NCBI GenBank assembly: GCA_028279155.1
Contig: JANQST010000075.1
Location: forward strand, 1 to 8,910
Length of the DNA stretch: 8,910 nucleotides
Source of the DNA: Cyclobacteriaceae bacterium
GTDB lineage: Bacteria; Bacteroidota; Bacteroidia; Cytophagales; Cyclobacteriaceae
Direction: 5' to 3'
Shown piece after piece: positions 5,344 to 8,910 of this stretch. Under the pieces are notes generated by a model. It ran no database searches and was not told where the DNA came from. It saw only the letters and a list, made by a program, of their open reading frames with translations. The translations under genes were made by a program, and so were the position numbers. Numbering within the stretch: position 1 is the first letter of the stretch; every line of letters starts with the position of its first letter.

Positions 5344-6357
5344 TTGACAATGCAGGAATTTTTGAGCTACCTCATTGCGAACTACCAGTACGAATTCAGT
5401 TGGTTTTCGATTTCTGCGAGTAATGCAATCAATTTTATCATTCTGGTCTTGCTAACACCATTCGCAGCTACTTCAGCGATGTATTTAATTCAGAAAGAAG
5501 AGAGAACAAAAAAAGTCATTGCGGTAGCACTCATAAGTTTAGTGATTGCACTTATTCATAGAGCTACAACTATTGCTTCATATAACTTCATTTACTCGCT
5601 TTATTCAGACAATGCATTTTCAGGTTTCTTTGGATTCTGGAGGCTTCGCTCTTTTGGAGCAGGTGTAATTTCAAGTTTGATCTTTTATTGGATTGTAGTT
5701 GGAATATTCATTGCAGCTATCAACAATCAACGATTGATTGACAAAGAGAAGGAGCTGGCTAATGCACGGTTAAATGCTTTAATGACTCAGCTTCGTCCTC
5801 ATTTTCTCTTCAATACCCTCAATTCAATTTCATCATTGATCGACATTGATAAATCGGCTGCTCAAAAAATGATTTCTCGTTTTGGAGATTTGTTGCGTGG
5901 TGTACTTGAAAAAGAAGAAAAACAGTTTGTCACACTGCAAGAGGAAATTTCGTTTCTTGAGAACTACCTCTCAATCGAGATGGAAAGATTTAGTGATCGA
6001 TTAACTATCTCCTACCAGATCGATCCAAGATCCCTAGAAGATGAGGTGCCCACCCTTATTTTGCAGCCCTTGGTTGAAAATGCAATCAAACATGGGATTG
6101 CAACTAAAGCTGAAGATGGAAAAATTGAAATAGCGTCAAAGATTCTCAATGGAACTCAATATCCTTCACCGCTCTTGGAACTTACCGTAACAGACAATGG
6201 AGCTGGATTAAAGGCGAAACACAACTACGGCATTGGACTTCAGAACGTAACAAAACGCCTATCGCAGTTGTATGGAAAATCCAGTGAGTTCGAAATTGAA
6301 AACAATAAGGAAGAAGGCTGTACAGCCATCATAAGATTACCTCTCACAAAAGAATAA
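5344..6357 (+). CDS. LytS/YehU-like sensor histidine kinase (His_kinase domain), N-terminus probably longer
   Basis: This is a membrane histidine kinase of the LytS/YehU type. From the TTG at 5344 it has 337 residues. Several membrane segments (about 27-48, 58-75 and 105-126 are clearest) are followed by a short helix, the phospho-acceptor box LRPHFLFNTLNSI with His153, the N box LVENAIKHG with Asn236, and the ATP lid motifs TDNGAGL (273-279) and GIGLQNV. These mark the His_kinase plus HATPase_c arrangement that pairs with LytTR regulators. The only normal start codons are TTG 5344 and ATG 5350, but the frame is open upstream from 5212 and encodes a hydrophobic stretch that looks like the missing first membrane segment. 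The real start may be a rare codon such as ATC 5263 or ATT 5269. The regulator gene begins 6 bases after the stop, so the two are one operon. The signal sensed is unknown. Confidence 0.92.
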   Translation: MTMQEFLSYLIANYQYEFSWFSISASNAINFIILVLLTPFAATSAMYLIQKEERTKKVIAVALISLVIALIHRATTIASYNFIYSLYSDNAFSGFFGFWRLRSFGAGVISSLIFYWIVVGIFIAAINNQRLIDKEKELANARLNALMTQLRPHFLFNTLNSISSLIDIDKSAAQKMISRFGDLLRGVLEKEEKQFVTLQEEISFLENYLSIEMERFSDRLTISYQIDPRSLEDEVPTLILQPLVENAIKHGIATKAEDGKIEIASKILNGTQYPSPLLELTVTDNGAGLKAKHNYGIGLQNVTKRLSQLYGKSSEFEIENNKEEGCTAIIRLPLTKE

Positions 6358-6363
6358 TTACAT

Positions 6364-7137
6364 ATGCCCATTACAGCTGCGATTATTGACGATGAATTTT
6401 TAGCCAGGAAAAAAGTAGAAACTCTTCTTGAGGATCATTCATTTGTCACAATAATTGGGGAAGCGAAGAGTGGTACTCAAGCTGTTGATCTAATCAAGTT
6501 GAAAAGCCCCGACTTGATCTTTCTTGATGTGGAAATGCCTGATTTTGGTGGCTTTGACGTGATAAAGAAACTAGGATCCAAAAATATTCCGTACATCATT
6601 TTCACTACTGCCTACGATCAATATGCTTTGAAAGCATTTGATGTCCATGCAGTGGATTATCTACTAAAACCATTGGACAAAGACAGGTTTAATGATGCGA
6701 TCCAATTAGCAAAAGAGCGAATAGAACAAAAAGAATCTGCAGAAATCAATAAAAAAGTATTTGCACTCTTGAATCAAATCGAAAAGAAGGACAATCAATT
6801 CAGGCGGCTTTTTGAAATCAAGGAAAAAGGTAGAGAAATCTCTGTTAGGACCGATGAGATCTACGTTTTGGAAGCTAATGGAAATTACATTGAATTGAAG
6901 TTAGATGATAAAAAATATCTTTATAGAAGCACTATGAATGCATTGGCCGAAGAGCTCGACCCAAAAGAATTTATTAGAGTCCATCGCAGCTATCTTATCA
7001 ATACGCGTTACATTAAGTCGTGCCATTATTTGACCAACAATGAATACAAATTCAAGCTGAAAAATAGTTCTGAAGTAATCTCAGGTCGGGGATTTAAGGA
7101 AAATGTTCAGGCTTATCTTGACAATTCAGGCAGTTGA
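6364..7137 (+). CDS. LytTR family DNA-binding response regulator
   Basis: This is a 257-residue response regulator. The receiver domain (about 3-120) has the acidic pair Asp9-Asp10, the phosphorylated Asp55 in FLDVEMP, Thr81/82 in FTTAYDQYA and Lys102 in LLKPLD, so it should be phosphorylated normally by the kinase encoded 6 bases upstream. After a linker, the C-terminal LytTR domain (about 155-252) shows the family pattern: IYVLEANGNYIEL, RSTMNALAEELDP, FIRVHRSYLIN and ISGRGFKENV. LytTR domains bind pairs of short direct repeats about two helix turns apart. Such a pair lies at the very end of this gene, overlapping its stop codon, before the DUF2911 gene, and a related pair lies before the kinase. 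The likely role is therefore to activate both. No terminator is clear after the stop. Confidence 0.95.
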   Translation: MPITAAIIDDEFLARKKVETLLEDHSFVTIIGEAKSGTQAVDLIKLKSPDLIFLDVEMPDFGGFDVIKKLGSKNIPYIIFTTAYDQYALKAFDVHAVDYLLKPLDKDRFNDAIQLAKERIEQKESAEINKKVFALLNQIEKKDNQFRRLFEIKEKGREISVRTDEIYVLEANGNYIELKLDDKKYLYRSTMNALAEELDPKEFIRVHRSYLINTRYIKSCHYLTNNEYKFKLKNSSEVISGRGFKENVQAYLDNSGS

Positions 7138-7198
7138 TCACAAAATCAACAGTTGATCACTTCTTCTTTTTATAAGGTTACCACACACTACAATTTTG
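7131..7198 (+). promoter_or_regulatory. Predicted LytTR-controlled promoter of the DUF2911 gene
   Basis: Two identical 11-bp direct repeats CAGTTGATCAC (7131-7141 and 7150-7160) have a 19-bp period, followed after exactly 30 bases by a -7-like box CAATTTTG (7191-7198, near TAnnTTTG). The second repeat, read as acaGTTgat, fits all nine positions of the published LytTR consensus and the first fits eight. The usual period is about 21 bp, so this one is slightly short. The first repeat contains the stop codon of the regulator gene. The transcript would start near 7204, about 35 bases before the ATG. Confidence 0.55.
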
Positions 7199-7238
7199 AT
7201 CTCTCAACGAAATCTTAAAAACAATAAACGAGAGGCTA

Positions 7239-8300
7239 ATGAAAATTTCGAAAACAAAGATCTTATTAACAATTCTTGGATTTGTGGTAGCTATGTTTCA
7301 GCTCCAGGCCCAAAACATTACGACCCCAAGGCCAAGCCAGTATGCATCTGTTTCTCAACGTGTAGGAATATCAGATGTGACCATCACATACCATAGCCCG
7401 GGAGTGAAAGGTAGAGCGATTTGGGGTGGACAGGTTCCTTATGGAAACATTTGGCGTGCAGGGGCAAATGAAAACACGACCATTTCCTTTACGCATGATG
7501 CGAAGGTTGAGGGACAAGAGGTAAAAGCAGGAACATATGGATTTTTTATTCTACCTGAAAACGAGAACAATTTCAAAATTCTTCTTTCAAAGTATTCACA
7601 ATCTTGGGGAACTGTTTACCCTGCAGAGAACGAATTGGTGGTTATGGCTGATGTGAAGCCAACTAAAATTGATCAGCAGGAATGGCTTAGCTATGATTTT
7701 GTCAACAGAGATGGAAACGATGTTACTGGTGTTCTTAGATGGGACAACATGCAGGTACCATTCAACATCGAATTTGATGTTCCTTCAATCGTTGTGGAAA
7801 ATGCAAGAGCTGAATTAAAAGGTCCAGCTGGTTTTGGCTGGAGAGGACTCATGCAGGCAGCTAATTATTGTTTGCAAAATGATGTAAACCTTGAAGAGGC
7901 CATGACCTGGATTGATCAATCGATCGCGAACAGCAAAGGATTCAGCAATCTTCAAGTAAAGGCTGGACTACTGGCAAAACAAGGAAAAGTGGACGAAGGC
8001 AAAAACCTGATGGATGAAGCTATTCCTATGGCCAATGCATTTCAGCTAAATGGATATGGGTATCAACTTTTGGCTCTTGGCGACACCAAGAAAGCCATCG
8101 AGGTATTCAGTCTTAATATTGAGAAGAATAAGGAACACCAATTTATTTGGGGATTTACGGATAGTCTTGGAGAAGCATATCTGAAAGATGGAAATAAAAA
8201 ACTTGCCTTGAAGTATTACAAGAAGGCAAAGGAGCTTGCCCCTGAAAACCAATACGCATATTTGGATGGTGTGATTGAGGGAATTGAAAAGGGTGAATAA
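7239..8300 (+). CDS. Secreted DUF2911 protein with C-terminal tetratricopeptide repeats
   Basis: This is a 353-residue exported protein. A signal peptide (basic KISKTK, hydrophobic core, cleavage near LQA-Q at 24-25) is followed by a DUF2911 domain at about 38-180. That domain shows its hallmark SPGVKGRAIWGGQVPYGNIWRAG region (53-75, split by the conserved Gly-Arg) and KAGTYGFFILP. The C-terminal third is helical with TPR-like repeats. The clearest is at about 303-338, with ALKYYKKAKELAPEN; weaker units lie at about 205-240 and 270-300. DUF2911 proteins are common in Bacteroidota and have no established function. TPRs suggest a protein-binding role in the periplasm or envelope. AGAGG four bases before the ATG is a rare Shine-Dalgarno-like site for this group. 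Its upstream region shares motif, period and spacing with that of the kinase operon, which makes it the likely output of the LytTR system. A terminator follows. Confidence 0.93.
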   Translation: MKISKTKILLTILGFVVAMFQLQAQNITTPRPSQYASVSQRVGISDVTITYHSPGVKGRAIWGGQVPYGNIWRAGANENTTISFTHDAKVEGQEVKAGTYGFFILPENENNFKILLSKYSQSWGTVYPAENELVVMADVKPTKIDQQEWLSYDFVNRDGNDVTGVLRWDNMQVPFNIEFDVPSIVVENARAELKGPAGFGWRGLMQAANYCLQNDVNLEEAMTWIDQSIANSKGFSNLQVKAGLLAKQGKVDEGKNLMDEAIPMANAFQLNGYGYQLLALGDTKKAIEVFSLNIEKNKEHQFIWGFTDSLGEAYLKDGNKKLALKYYKKAKELAPENQYAYLDGVIEGIEKGE

Positions 8301-8322
8301 AAATTAAAAGCGACCATAAGTC

Positions 8323-8350
8323 AAAGCCACCTTATTTTTCAGGTGGCTTT
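8323..8350 (+). terminator. Hairpin terminator after the DUF2911 gene
   Basis: A perfect 10-bp stem, AAAGCCACCT (8323-8332) with AGGTGGCTTT (8341-8350), has an 8-base T-rich loop. The A-tract before and T-tract after the GC-rich core are part of the stem, so it could act in both directions, but the T run is only three bases long, making it weaker than the other two terminators here. Confidence 0.78.
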
Positions 8351-8367
8351 ATTATGTATTTCCATTT

Positions 8368-8910
8368 ATGAAAACATTAAATCTGATTTTAATTTTTTTC
8401 GTAATGAGCCTGGGAGCTAAATCCCAGTCACGAATTCTTTTTTCTAGAAGTCCTGGAGGTCTCAATACTGGAGAGACTCCAGACCTCATGGTATATGATC
8501 TGGAAACAAAGCAGACCTCTTTGCTCCATAAAGGATCAGTTAAAAGGAGAGGAGAATACAGTGTAACTATTTCTCAAGACAATAAGCTGATCGTCAATAC
8601 TTACAAGTTTGGAGGATGGAAGCTAGGAATTGCCGAATTGACAAATGCTGGCCTTACTAACTTCAGAAAGTTTACCGACAGAAGAAATTACGAATACAAT
8701 GCGTCCTGGTCTTATGATGGAAGACAGGTGGCGTACGAAGAATACAATTGGGGTTCAAACGACACAGAAATATTTATTGCAGATGCGAATGGAAGAAACA
8801 TAGATCAATTCACAAGTTCAAATAGTGATGATCAAAGACCTGCATGGACCAATGATAATTCTAAGATTGTTTTTGCTTCAGACAGAACTGGCAATTACGA
8901 GCTATTTCTC
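8368..8910 (+). CDS. Secreted PD40/TolB-like beta-propeller protein (3' end outside window)
   Basis: The first 181 residues of an open frame start at the ATG at 8368 and run off the window end. The N-terminus MKTLNLILIFFVMSLGAKSQ is a signal peptide with cleavage near AKSQ-S. The rest has repeats of the PD40/TolB WD40-like type: NASWSYDGRQVAYEE (111-125) with TEIFIADANG (133-142), then RPAWTNDNSKIVFASDRTGNYELF (147-180, the SDRTGNYELF core is diagnostic). Such repeats fold into beta-propellers that bind proteins or ligands in the periplasm; it is not TolB itself as far as can be judged. It follows the DUF2911 gene by 67 bases with a hairpin between them, so it may have its own promoter or receive read-through. 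The total length and any C-terminal domain are unknown. Confidence 0.88.
   Translation, partial: MKTLNLILIFFVMSLGAKSQSRILFSRSPGGLNTGETPDLMVYDLETKQTSLLHKGSVKRRGEYSVTISQDNKLIVNTYKFGGWKLGIAELTNAGLTNFRKFTDRRNYEYNASWSYDGRQVAYEEYNWGSNDTEIFIADANGRNIDQFTSSNSDDQRPAWTNDNSKIVFASDRTGNYELFL

Noticed and set aside
7133..7150. Hairpin GTTGAT/ATCAAC after the response regulator as a terminator
   Set aside because: The stem is only 6 bp with no T run directly after it; the direct repeats with matching layout elsewhere explain the sequence better.
7196..7396. Short plus-strand open frame overlapping the start of the DUF2911 gene
   Set aside because: It begins in the leader and runs out of frame through the signal peptide and DUF2911 region; composition is not protein-like.
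1..8910. CRISPR arrays, insertion sequences, tRNA or rRNA genes, phage or defence genes
   Set aside because: No repeated spacer-like arrays, transposase-like proteins, terminal inverted repeats, tRNA cloverleaf or defence-family domains are visible.

Overview
The window looks like the chromosome of a free-living, probably marine or soil, Bacteroidota bacterium of the Cytophagales type. Evidence for this is the AT-rich, tightly packed coding sequence, almost no Shine-Dalgarno sites, lipoproteins with loose lipoboxes, a DUF6249 membrane protein beside an ECF sigma factor, a LytS-like kinase with a LytTR regulator, and a DUF2911 protein. I see no mobile element, CRISPR array, tRNA or rRNA. The genus cannot be fixed from this sequence.

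Layout. Positions 2-931 (+) hold the C-terminal part of an HrpB-type DEAH helicase. It converges on a minus-strand operon (1920-944) of an ECF sigma factor and a two-TM protein that is probably its anti-sigma factor. A DUF6249 membrane protein (2038-2385, +) diverges from that operon and ends at a strong terminator. Next come a TetR regulator (2502-3068) and a short-chain dehydrogenase (3144-3893) with its own terminator. A lipoprotein with an alpha/beta-hydrolase look (4028-4699, +) meets a cysteine-containing lipoprotein (5161-4700, -) stop codon to stop codon. A LytS-like histidine kinase (5344-6357, probably starting further upstream) and a LytTR response regulator (6364-7137) form an operon. 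It is followed by a secreted DUF2911 protein with TPRs (7239-8300), a terminator, and the start of a secreted PD40/TolB-like beta-propeller protein (8368 to the window end). No gene-free stretch exceeds 300 bases.

The main result is that three regulatory circuits can be read from the DNA with their own cis elements. (1) The sigma operon and the DUF6249 gene are driven by two back-to-back promoters with the same boxes, TTTTTGTAAC-N16-TAGTC, whose -35 boxes form a perfect 10-bp inverted repeat. This predicts a self-regulating ECF circuit that includes the DUF6249 protein. (2) The TetR gene and the dehydrogenase share three copies of a 16-bp operator, TGRAACGWTTRKTYCA, one before tetR and two, 32 bp apart, before the dehydrogenase. 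(3) The LytS/LytTR operon and the DUF2911 gene share an upstream layout: two direct repeats of CAGTTKATCAC type with a 19-bp period, then exactly 30 bp to an AATTTT-containing -7-like box. This makes the DUF2911 protein a likely target of the two-component system, which probably also regulates itself.

A second oddity is the histidine kinase start. The only ATG/GTG/TTG starts cut off an apparent first membrane segment that is encoded in frame upstream.
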